Source: Elusimicrobiota bacterium
GTDB taxonomy: Bacteria; Elusimicrobiota; Elusimicrobia; UBA1565; UBA9628
Assembly: GCA_016182905.1 (NCBI GenBank)
Contig: JACPFR010000010.1
Location: 62,001-126,000, forward strand
Direction: 5' to 3'
DNA length: 64,000 bases
A program made the translations under genes and the position numbers. This document shows, one piece after another, positions 51,850-59,377 of this stretch (position 1 is its first letter; every line of letters starts with the position of its first letter). The notes beneath the pieces are model-generated. The model saw nothing but the letters and a program-made list of their open reading frames with translations, was not told where the DNA came from and made no database searches.

Positions 51850-53375
51850 TGAGCCGCCTCACCGCGCTGGCGAAGGGCGCCGCCGTCGAGACGGGGAACC
51901 TTTCCGCGTTCAACTTCCGCGACATGGGCGGCTGGCATCTGCTGACGAACGACTGGGGCCAGTTCCTGATGGTGTCGACGGAGGATTTTCACCGCTTCAT
52001 GGCCGGCGAGGTCGAGCCCGCCGATCCTCTCTACCCCGAGCTCGAGAGCCGCGGCTTCCTGAAGGCCCGCCTCGATTTCCGGCAGCTGGCCGCGAACGTG
52101 GTCAAGAAGAGCTCGTTCCAGTGGTTCCCCGGGCCGAGCCTGCACATGATCGTCGTGACGCTGCGCTGCAACCAGAAATGCCAGTACTGCCACTCGAGCG
52201 TCGTCGACCCGTCGCGCACCGACACCGACATGGACATCGCGACGGCCAAGAAGACCGTCGACTTCATCTTCTCGACGCCGAACCCGACGGTCTGCATCGA
52301 GTTCCAGGGCGGCGAGCCGCTGCTGAACTGGCCGGTCGTGAAGTTCATCACGGAGTACGCGCAGGCGAAGGCGAAGGCCGGCGACCGCAAGCTGCTGATG
52401 GCGCTGGTCTGCAACTTCACTTTGATGACCGAGGACAAGCTCGACTTCCTCTTCGACCATCACGTCTCGATCTGCACCTCCCTCGATGGACCGGCGGAGC
52501 TGCATAATAAGAATCGCCCGTTCCTCGGCGGCGGCGAGGCCCAGCCGAAGGTCGTGCATTGGCTCGAGAAGATCCAGGAGCGCTGCAGCGCCGACCCGAA
52601 GAAGAAGTACTACCTCCCGGGCGCGCTGATGACGACGACGCGGTTCTCGTTCGACTACGGCCCGCAGATCGTCGACCTGTACGTGAAGCTCGGCCTCGAG
52701 CAGATATTCCTGCGGCCGCTGTCGCCGATCGGCTACGCGAAGCGCGTGTGGAAGGACGTCGGCTACGAGGCCGATGAGTTCGTCCGCTTCTACGAGGATA
52801 CGCTCGACTACATCATCGACCTCAACGTCTCCGGCAAATCCGACATCATGGAGCGCATGGCCCTGATCCTGCTCAGCAAGATCGTCAAGGGCGAGGACCC
52901 CGGCTTCATGGACCTGCGCTCGCCCGCGGGCGCGGTGCTCGGCTGCCTCGCGTACAACTACAACGGGCAGATCTTCGTCAGCGACGAGGGGCGCATGGTG
53001 GACCACCAGGGCGACCCGATCTTCAACGTCGGCGACGTGGCCAAGAACGACTGGCTCTCCGTCATCGACCACCCGACGACGCGCGCCTGCGTGACCGCGT
53101 CCACGCTCGACAACCAGCCGATGTGCCAGCAATGCGCGTACAAGCCGTACTGCGGCGTCGAGCCCGTCTTTCATTACGAGACGCAGAAGAGCGTCTTCGG
53201 CCAGATGCCCACGAGCGGCTGGTGCGTCTCCCACATGGGCGTCTTCGACGTGATCTTCCGCAAGCTGCGCGACCCGCGCGCGCGCAAGGTGATGGACAAG
53301 TGGCTCGAGCGGGACCAGTGCCGCTGGCAGGAGAGCGGGAACGTCCCCGCCGGCGAACCGGAGGTCGTGCGATGA
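51849..53375 (+). CDS. hxsB: Radical SAM maturase HxsB
   Basis: 508 residues, ATG overlapping the previous stop. The N-terminal domain (HLLTNDWGQFLMVSTEDFHRFMAGE) is typical of HxsB and may bind substrate. The radical SAM motif is CNQKCQYC (C107, C111, C114), with FQGGEPLLNW at 152-161 and SLDGPAELHNKNR. The C-terminal part has YNYNGQIFVSDEGRMV and CQQCAYKPYCGVEP for an auxiliary cluster, as in SPASM proteins. It is the most canonical HxsB of the three copies. In Hxs systems HxsB acts with HxsC on the His-Xaa-Ser repeat protein; the product chemistry is not known to me. Confidence 0.8.
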   Translation: MSRLTALAKGAAVETGNLSAFNFRDMGGWHLLTNDWGQFLMVSTEDFHRFMAGEVEPADPLYPELESRGFLKARLDFRQLAANVVKKSSFQWFPGPSLHMIVVTLRCNQKCQYCHSSVVDPSRTDTDMDIATAKKTVDFIFSTPNPTVCIEFQGGEPLLNWPVVKFITEYAQAKAKAGDRKLLMALVCNFTLMTEDKLDFLFDHHVSICTSLDGPAELHNKNRPFLGGGEAQPKVVHWLEKIQERCSADPKKKYYLPGALMTTTRFSFDYGPQIVDLYVKLGLEQIFLRPLSPIGYAKRVWKDVGYEADEFVRFYEDTLDYIIDLNVSGKSDIMERMALILLSKIVKGEDPGFMDLRSPAGAVLGCLAYNYNGQIFVSDEGRMVDHQGDPIFNVGDVAKNDWLSVIDHPTTRACVTASTLDNQPMCQQCAYKPYCGVEPVFHYETQKSVFGQMPTSGWCVSHMGVFDVIFRKLRDPRARKVMDKWLERDQCRWQESGNVPAGEPEVVR

Positions 53376-53821
53376 AGAGGACGCTGTCGAAGAAGATCTA
53401 CTCCAAGGACGCGCTGCTCATCGCGGCGCAGGTCCTCTCGAACAAGATCAACGTCTATCTCGAGGAATCGAAGTCCGCTTACACGGTCACGATCGAGGCC
53501 AAGCGCCGCGGCGTCGACCAGGCCCAGCTGGCCGCGCTGGCCGGGGAGTTCGGCAACGAGCTTCTGAACCAGGAGTACCGCTTCCTCGTCGGCCGCTTCA
53601 ACTCGAAGATCTCGAGCCTGATCGTGACGCAGACCTTGATGGCCGCGCGCGGCGGCGAGACGCCCGCCGCCGCGCCCGCCGCGGAGGGGACGCCCGAGTT
53701 CAAGAAGCTCGTCGCGGACCTGGTCAGGAACGCGGAGGCCGAGGTCGCCCGCACGATGCCGAGGAAGATCCCGGACCAGGGCACGGTCCTGCCGCCGGTG
53801 AAGGAGGACGCGGGTGTCTAG
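53372..53821 (+). CDS. hxsD: HxsD-like protein
   Basis: 149 residues, ATG in an ATGA overlap. Core INVYLEESKSAYTVTIEAK, then AGEFGNELLNQEYRFLVGRF, the clearest LLNxxYxLR-type HxsD motif in the window. The tail is Ala/Pro-rich, then a charged helix. Paralogue of 49577. It lies between the two intact HxsB copies and overlaps the second, so each active HxsB copy is directly adjacent to an HxsD-like gene. Confidence 0.72.
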   Translation: MKRTLSKKIYSKDALLIAAQVLSNKINVYLEESKSAYTVTIEAKRRGVDQAQLAALAGEFGNELLNQEYRFLVGRFNSKISSLIVTQTLMAARGGETPAAAPAAEGTPEFKKLVADLVRNAEAEVARTMPRKIPDQGTVLPPVKEDAGV

Positions 53822-55244
53822 GCTGACGGAGCCCGCCGGCGTCCTCGAGGCCTCGCCGTCGAAGGTCGCGGCCCACAACGCCCGGACGGTCGGCTCCTCC
53901 GTCCTGATCACCAACGACGTCGGCGAGCACGCGCTCCTCTCGCCCGCCGACTACGCGTCGTACCTCGCCGGCCGTCACGAGACGCCGGAGCTCGTCAAGA
54001 AGGACTTCATCCGCGACCAGCACGAGTTCGGCCATCTGGCGGACCGCACCGTGGCCCGCAACCTGCTCGACTGGAAGGGCCCCAACGTCCACACCGTCGT
54101 CGTCACGCTGCGCTGCAACTTCAAGTGCCTGTACTGCCACGCGAGCGTCGTCGGCCAGGAGCGGACCGACAAGGACATGAGCGTCGCGACCGCGAAGGCG
54201 GTCGTCGACCTGATCTTCCAGAGCCCCAACCCGAACCTGATGATCGAGTTCCAGGGCGGCGAGCCGCTGCTCAACTGGCCGGTCGTCAAGTTCATCGTGC
54301 AGTACGCGCGCGAGAAGAACAAGCATCACAAGCGCGCCCTGCACTTCGGGCTCATCTCCAACTTCAGCCTGCTCGACGACGCGAAGATCGATTTCCTCGT
54401 CGCCAACGGCGTCTCCTTCTGCACCTCGCTCGACGGCCCGAAGGACCTGCACGACAAGAACCGGATCTATCTCGGCGGCAACAGCCACGAGAGCGTGCTG
54501 GTCGGCCTCCAGAAGGTCCTCGCGCGCAAGGCGGCCGGCGCGAAGACGGACACGCCGAACGCCATCTGCACGATCACCCGGCACTCGCTCGGCCGCGCGC
54601 CGGAGATCGTCGATCAGCTGGTCGCGCTGGGCCTGGAGCGCATCCAGTTCGGCCCGCTCGACCCGATCGGCTTCGCCAAGAAGAGCTGGGGCACGATCGG
54701 CTACTCCTCGGCGGAGTTCGTCGAGTTCTACTCGGACGCGCTCGACTACATCATCGCGCTCAACAAGAAGGGCGTGAAGGCGTACGAGAAGATGGCGCTC
54801 ATCTTCATCATCCGCATCCTCGAGGGCGGCCACTGGCGCTTTCCCAACGCCGACGGCGTGGCGCGCCTGGCCTACGACCACGACGGCTCGGTCTACACCT
54901 GCGAGGAGGGCCGCCTGCTCGCCAACGAGGGCGACGAGTTCTTCAAGATCGGCCACGCCGCGACCTCGGCGTTCTCCGACTTCCTGGACCACCCGACGGT
55001 GCGCGCGAGCCTGCTCGCCTCGAGCTCGAACGCCCAGCCGATGTGCTTCCACTGCGCGTACAACCCTTTCTGCAGCGTCCTGCCGGTGTACAACCAGGGC
55101 ACGCAGGGCGGCGTCTTCGGCCGCATGCCGGACAACGGCTGGTGCGAGAAGATGATGGGGCTTTTCGACGTCGTTTTCACGAAGCTGCAGGATCCGGAGG
55201 CCAGGAAGGTCCTTGAGTCCTGGCTCGAGTATAAATCGCGGTAG
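53814..55244 (+). CDS. hxsB: Radical SAM maturase, second HxsB copy
   Basis: 476 residues, GTG start with AAGGAGG upstream. N-terminal LITNDVGEHALLSPADYASYLAG, radical SAM motif CNFKCLYC (C101, C105, C108), FQGGEPLLNW at about 146-155, SLDGPKDLHDKNR, and C-terminal CFHCAYNPFCSVLP. Same family as the gene at 51849. Differences include an extra Cys (YTCEEGR where the other has FVSDEGR), which may change auxiliary cluster ligation. It lies 19 bases before the precursor gene. Confidence 0.8.
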   Translation: MSRLTEPAGVLEASPSKVAAHNARTVGSSVLITNDVGEHALLSPADYASYLAGRHETPELVKKDFIRDQHEFGHLADRTVARNLLDWKGPNVHTVVVTLRCNFKCLYCHASVVGQERTDKDMSVATAKAVVDLIFQSPNPNLMIEFQGGEPLLNWPVVKFIVQYAREKNKHHKRALHFGLISNFSLLDDAKIDFLVANGVSFCTSLDGPKDLHDKNRIYLGGNSHESVLVGLQKVLARKAAGAKTDTPNAICTITRHSLGRAPEIVDQLVALGLERIQFGPLDPIGFAKKSWGTIGYSSAEFVEFYSDALDYIIALNKKGVKAYEKMALIFIIRILEGGHWRFPNADGVARLAYDHDGSVYTCEEGRLLANEGDEFFKIGHAATSAFSDFLDHPTVRASLLASSSNAQPMCFHCAYNPFCSVLPVYNQGTQGGVFGRMPDNGWCEKMMGLFDVVFTKLQDPEARKVLESWLEYKSR

Positions 55245-55263
55245 CGCCGCGGAGGGATAGAGC

Positions 55264-55782
55264 ATGGCCAAGAAGACTCCGAAGAAGGGGAAGAAGTCGA
55301 AGAAGCCCCAGCTGTTGCCTCAGATCAAGAAGGACGCCTCGGTGTTCCTGAGCTCCGAGGAAGGCAAGATCACGAAGGAGAACGTCATCAAGACGGCGGC
55401 GGCGCTCGGCATCATCGGCGCGGCCCTGCTCAAGGCGACGCCCGCTCCGGCCGCGCACTCGAACTACCTGCACAACTCCGGCGGCACGGGCTCCCATACG
55501 AGCCACGGCTCGCACGGGTCGCACGGGTCCCACGGGTCCCACGGGTCTCACGGCTCGCACGGCTCGCACGGGTCCCACGGGTCTCACGGCTCGCACGGCT
55601 CGCACGGGTCCCACGGCTCGCACGGCTCGCACGGGTCCCACGGGTCCCACGGCTCGCACGGCTCGCACGGGTCCCACGGCTCGCACGGGTCCCACGGCTC
55701 GCACGGGTCCCACGGCTCGCACGGGTCCCACGGCTCGCACGGCTCCCACTGCCGCGGCGGCTGGTGTAATCCGCGCTGCTAA
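55264..55782 (+). CDS. hxsA: His-Xaa-Ser repeat precursor HxsA, (SHG)27 with Cys tail
   Basis: 172 residues. Lys-rich start ([14 protein letters not shown]), a helical leader (24-56) ending in the hydrophobic GIIGAALL, an Ala/Pro hinge, then 27 exact Ser-His-Gly triplets (residues 80-160), and a tail [12 protein letters not shown] with Cys at 163, 168 and 172. Read as His-Gly-Ser this is the HxsA pattern. GGAGGG precedes the ATG. It is the only precursor-like gene among eight radical SAM enzymes, so it is the obvious substrate. The repeats may bind metal if unmodified; the Cys tail is a second possible target. Confidence 0.82.
   Translation: MAKKTPKKGKKSKKPQLLPQIKKDASVFLSSEEGKITKENVIKTAAALGIIGAALLKATPAPAAHSNYLHNSGGTGSHTSHGSHGSHGSHGSHGSHGSHGSHGSHGSHGSHGSHGSHGSHGSHGSHGSHGSHGSHGSHGSHGSHGSHGSHGSHGSHGSHGSHCRGGWCNPRC
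55501..55743 (+). repeat. 9-base tandem repeat encoding (SHG)27
   Basis: 27 in-phase units of 9 bases. At DNA level the units fall into blocks: A = GGCTCGCAC, B = GGGTCCCAC, C = GGGTCTCAC, D = GGGTCGCAC. The order A D B B C A A B C A A B A A B B A A B A B A B A B A shows a repeated BCAA 36-base block and a terminal (AB)4 18-base run. This indicates recent expansion by slippage or unequal crossover while the peptide is held constant. Confidence 0.9.
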
Positions 55783-55800
55783 GGGCCCGCGTATGGGCGT

Positions 55801-56907
55801 ATGGGGAAACTCGATCATCTGGCCGTCTACCTGTCCGATAGCTGCAACTTGGCCTGCAGCTATTGCTACGTAGCGGTCAACCAAGGTCCCGGCGCCCGCC
55901 TCGGCTTCGAGCAGATCAAGGCGGCGATCGACGAGTTCTGCTCGAAGCTGCCCCCGGAGGAGCGGAAGATCACCTTCATCGGGGGCGAGCCGCTCCTCGA
56001 CTGGCCCCTGTTCGTGAAGGCAGCGCGCTACGCGCGCGAGAAGGCCGGAGAGCGGGCGGTCCTGCAGACCTTCACCAACGGCACCTTGCTCACCCCGGAG
56101 AAGGCCGCGTTCATGCGGGACGTCGGCGTCCACTGCACGATCAGCCTCGACGGGCGCAAGGAGGACAACGACAAGCACCGGGTCTACTTCAAGACGAAGG
56201 AGCGTTCCGTCCACGACGACGTGATGGCCCGCCTGGCGCCGTTGGACAAGTCGAACCTCGGCGTGAGCCTGGTCTTCACCGCGCACACCGTCGACCGCCT
56301 GCTCAGCAACGTCGACGCCTTCTACCGCGCGGGCTTCGGCCGCATCACCTTCAATCCCGAGCTGTACGAGGTCTGGCCGGAGGCCAAGATCGCCGTTATG
56401 CGCAAGGCCCTCTCCGGCCTGGCGCGCTGGTACAAGGCCGTCCTCGACTCCGGCGCGCGCGCGCCGCAGCTGCAGATCCTCTTCGCCGTCCTCGAGTCCC
56501 TCGAGCACAACCGCGCCGGCGAGCGCTGGTGGCACTCCTGCCACAACATGACGCTCGGGCCCGACGGGAAATACTACTCCTGCGACAAAGCCCTCTCCTT
56601 CCCCGTCGGGACCGCCCCGGCCTTGCGCGCCGGCTCCCCGGGGACGGGCATGGACTGGGACGGCGCCGCGAAGCAGATCGACGGCTTCGTGGACTGGATC
56701 GAGCGGCGAGGCGGCGGGGACCAGGAGGTCTTCTGCCCGATCGGCGTCGTCGCCCACGCCCGCATCGCGGGACGCGACCCCGACGCGGCGCTGGCCAACT
56801 TCCGGCGCGTCGCCGCCGTCTTCGCCGAGGGGCTCTCCGAGCTCGTCGACTCGTGCCAGGACCATCCGCAGTTCCAGGAGCTCTATGTCCGCGTCCGCGT
56901 CGTCTGA
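55801..56907 (+). CDS. Radical SAM/SPASM-like protein downstream of HxsA
   Basis: 368 residues. Motif CNLACSYC (C15, C19, C22) near the N-terminus, [14 protein letters not shown], and [14 protein letters not shown], the SPASM-family anchor. C-terminal Cys residues ([33 protein letters not shown]) can ligate auxiliary clusters. It starts 18 bases after hxsA and shows no obvious Shine-Dalgarno. It may be a second-stage maturase for the array or Cys tail. I do not assign it to HxsC. Confidence 0.8.
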   Translation: MGKLDHLAVYLSDSCNLACSYCYVAVNQGPGARLGFEQIKAAIDEFCSKLPPEERKITFIGGEPLLDWPLFVKAARYAREKAGERAVLQTFTNGTLLTPEKAAFMRDVGVHCTISLDGRKEDNDKHRVYFKTKERSVHDDVMARLAPLDKSNLGVSLVFTAHTVDRLLSNVDAFYRAGFGRITFNPELYEVWPEAKIAVMRKALSGLARWYKAVLDSGARAPQLQILFAVLESLEHNRAGERWWHSCHNMTLGPDGKYYSCDKALSFPVGTAPALRAGSPGTGMDWDGAAKQIDGFVDWIERRGGGDQEVFCPIGVVAHARIAGRDPDAALANFRRVAAVFAEGLSELVDSCQDHPQFQELYVRVRVV

Positions 56908-58042
56908 TCTGGACGCCGCCTACGGGCCCAAGGCGCTCGAGCGTCTGCGCGCGCGGGGCCTCGCGTCGAACAAGGAGATCCGCCGCTTCAAGGTGGCGAT
57001 CAACACCGCGTGCCCGCTGCGCTGCGAGTACTGCTTCATCGACAAGGACTCCGGCGAGACCATCGCCTGGAAGCACGTCGAGAACCTCGTCCGCTTCCAG
57101 CTGTCTTCGCCGGGCCAGGTCAAGAAGCTTTTGCTGTACGGCGGCGAGCCGTTCATGAACTTCGAGATCGTGCGCGAGATCTCATTGTTCGCGCGCGCGG
57201 AGGCCCTCAAGGCGGGCAAGGACCTCGACCTGTCCATCTGCACGAGCGCGGGCCTGCCGATCAAGAGGGAATGGCTCGAATTCCTCGCCGCGCAGCGCTT
57301 CTTCATCTCCGTGAGCATGGACGGCGACGAGCAGACTCACGACAAGCGCCGCGTGCTGAAGGGGGGCGGCGGCTCGTGGAAGAAGATGCTGCCCGCCCTG
57401 CCGGCGATCTTCGACACGATCGGCAGGCGCCGCGCGATGGCGATCCAGTGCGTGCACCCCGACAACGTCGAGAAGATGCTCGACAACTTCAAGACGCTCG
57501 CCGGACTCGGCTTCGAGAACATCGAGATCGAGGTGATCCACGGCTTCGGCTGGAAGGACGCGAAGCGGCATTTCCGTCCGATGCTGCGGAAGGTGTTCGA
57601 GTGGATCTGGCAGGAGGCTCACGAGGGCCGCTTCCGCTTCGTGGTCTGCTCCCTGGTGCCGCTCATGCTCAAGGAGGCCGTCGTCCTCGAGGATTGGTGC
57701 CCGTTCCATTCTTCCATGGAGACTTATCCCGACGGGAACTTTTCTTTCTACCCCTTCGCGTTCGTGGATCGGGAAGGCCGCGAGAGAGCGAAGGTGGGGA
57801 GCGCCGCGGAAGGCGTGCCGGAACGCTACCGGGACTGCACCTTCGACCTGGCCTCGGATCCGTGCAGGACCTGCACCTCGGATTATTACCGCGATCCGGC
57901 GGTGAACGAGGGCAACGATCCCTATCGCTGGCGCACCGAGATGGCGCGCGCCTTCATGGAACGGGCGGCGCTCGCCGCGAAGAGCGACCCGGTGATGCGC
58001 GCCTACTTCAAGGAAGCGATGATCCGCTGCCGGATCAGCTGA
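56885..58042 (+). CDS. Radical SAM/SPASM-like protein, last gene of the cluster
   Basis: 385 residues. Motif CPLRCEYC (C43, C47, C50), LLLYGGEPFMNFEIV, SMDGDEQTHDKRR, and C-terminal Cys (EDWCPFHSSMETYPDGNFSFYPF, RDCTFDLASDPCRTCTSDYY) that fit SPASM auxiliary clusters. It overlaps the preceding gene by 23 bases, the longest overlap in the cluster, so the two are probably partners. Its 3' end overlaps the convergent TPR gene by 40 bases. Confidence 0.8.
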   Translation: MSASASSDLDAAYGPKALERLRARGLASNKEIRRFKVAINTACPLRCEYCFIDKDSGETIAWKHVENLVRFQLSSPGQVKKLLLYGGEPFMNFEIVREISLFARAEALKAGKDLDLSICTSAGLPIKREWLEFLAAQRFFISVSMDGDEQTHDKRRVLKGGGGSWKKMLPALPAIFDTIGRRRAMAIQCVHPDNVEKMLDNFKTLAGLGFENIEIEVIHGFGWKDAKRHFRPMLRKVFEWIWQEAHEGRFRFVVCSLVPLMLKEAVVLEDWCPFHSSMETYPDGNFSFYPFAFVDREGRERAKVGSAAEGVPERYRDCTFDLASDPCRTCTSDYYRDPAVNEGNDPYRWRTEMARAFMERAALAAKSDPVMRAYFKEAMIRCRIS

Positions 58043-59346
58043 GCCTCCGGGTACGACGGATTGAGCGTGAGCGACCGTTCCACGTCGTTCAGGGCTTCCT
58101 TCAGGCGGCCCTCGCCCAGGCGCAGCTCGCCCCGCCAGGCCCAGGCCCAGGCGAGGATCGGATCGAGGGCGATGGCGCGGCTCAGATCGGATTGCGACCG
58201 GCGCGCGCCCCCGCGCCAGGCCCAGGCGGGCGCGTAGCTCTCGTCGGCGCCGACGGCGCGCGTGAAGTCGCGCAGCGCGCCGGCGCGGTCGCCGAGCATC
58301 AGGCGCGCGCGTCCGCGCCAGACCAGCGGCCAGGCGCGGCGAGCCGAGCCGAGGTCGGCCAGCGCCTCGGCCGGGCGCCCCGCCTCCAGGCGGGTCCAGC
58401 CGCGCCAGGCGCGCGCCCAGGCGTGCCTCGGGCGGCGGCGCAGGAAACGGCTCAGCTCCGCGTCGGCGGCGTCGAAGTCGCTTCCGCCCGGCCGCGACCA
58501 GCCGTAGCGGCTGTTGAGGGCGTGCGCGGCGTTGAGGTCGGCGAGCGCGCCGGCGACGTCGCCCAGCGCGCGGCGGACGCGCATGCGCTCGTTGTAGATC
58601 CAGGAAAGGCTCGGCTCCCCCGGCGGCGCGGCGGACAGCGCGCGATCGAGGTCGGCCAGCGCGAGCGCGCGGCTCCCCCGGGAGGCGCGGATGCCGCCGC
58701 GCCAGGCGAAGGCGCGGAAGTAGCTCGGGTCGAGGGCGATCGCCTTCTCCAGCGCCGCCAGCGCCTCGTCCGGGCGTCCCAGGTGGCGCAGGGCCTCGCC
58801 CTTCCAGGCATGGAGCCAGCCGCAGGAGGGATCGAGGCGCAGCGCGGCGTTCAGGTCGGAGAGGCCTTTCTTCGGGAAGCGGTTGACGAAGCGCACGCGC
58901 GACAGCAGCCCGCGCAGGCCCGCGTCGCGCGGGGCCGCGGCGACCGCGCGCTCCATCGCGGCGACGGCCTCGGGGAAACGGTGCGACTCGCGCAGGGCGA
59001 AGGCGCGCAGGACGAACCCCCATGCGGGCGCCCCGCGCCGCGCCAGAAGCCGGTCCACGGCGGCCGGATAGGAGGGCCAGCGCAGCGCCGCAGGCGCGTC
59101 GAACTCGCGGTAGCGCACGATCGCGGACGCGGGCAGGCGTCCGAGCGCGTCGAGGTCGGCCTCGGCCCCGCGCCGGTCCCGCAGCAGGACGCGCACGCCC
59201 GCGCGCAGGAACCAGGCGTAGGCGCAGGCGGGATCCTCGGCCAGGGCGCGAGCGAGCGGGGGCAAGGCGGCGGCGGGGCGCCCGGAGTCCAGGGCCCCGC
59301 GGGCCTCTCTCAGACGCCGGTGCACGACGGGCGATTCTCCGCGCAT
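58003..59346 (-). CDS. TPR-repeat protein (cytoplasmic)
   Basis: 447 residues, no signal peptide. Made of 34-residue TPR units with a recurring AWAWRGELR / RAWRGWTRLEAGRP signature, about eleven in all. The style matches the divergent gene at 59378 and the edge gene at 63365, so they are one paralogous set. Longer upstream frames are rejected: TAGACT (59354-59359) ends 7 bases before the ATG at 59346. Function unknown; position beside the Hxs-like cluster may be incidental. Confidence 0.75.
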   Translation of the reverse strand: MRGESPVVHRRLREARGALDSGRPAAALPPLARALAEDPACAYAWFLRAGVRVLLRDRRGAEADLDALGRLPASAIVRYREFDAPAALRWPSYPAAVDRLLARRGAPAWGFVLRAFALRESHRFPEAVAAMERAVAAAPRDAGLRGLLSRVRFVNRFPKKGLSDLNAALRLDPSCGWLHAWKGEALRHLGRPDEALAALEKAIALDPSYFRAFAWRGGIRASRGSRALALADLDRALSAAPPGEPSLSWIYNERMRVRRALGDVAGALADLNAAHALNSRYGWSRPGGSDFDAADAELSRFLRRRPRHAWARAWRGWTRLEAGRPAEALADLGSARRAWPLVWRGRARLMLGDRAGALRDFTRAVGADESYAPAWAWRGGARRSQSDLSRAIALDPILAWAWAWRGELRLGEGRLKEALNDVERSLTLNPSYPEAQLIRQRIIASLK

Positions 59347-59353
59347 GGACCGA

Positions 59354-59359
59354 AGTCTA
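59354..59359 (-). promoter_or_regulatory. -10 box of the TPR gene, leaderless type
   Basis: Minus-strand TAGACT ends 7 bases before the ATG at 59346. A plus-strand TATACG (59370-59375) faces the other way, so the two TPR genes are fired from a gap of about 30 bases. Confidence 0.4.
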
Positions 59360-59377
59360 GCAGAAACTTTATACGAT

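Noticed and set aside
55501-55743. CRISPR-like look of the repeat block
   Set aside because: Units are 9 bases, contiguous and in frame; there are no spacers.
55177-56865. Long minus-strand frame across the SHG array, reading as [12 protein letters not shown]-type repeats
   Set aside because: It is the antisense shadow of the 9-base repeat and overlaps hxsA and a radical SAM gene completely. No promoter or ribosome site supports it.
59345-59377. ATG at 59345 as the start of the large TPR gene
   Set aside because: It overlaps the ATG of the divergent gene by two bases and lies upstream of the only plausible -10; a GTG at 59378 or 59384 fits better.
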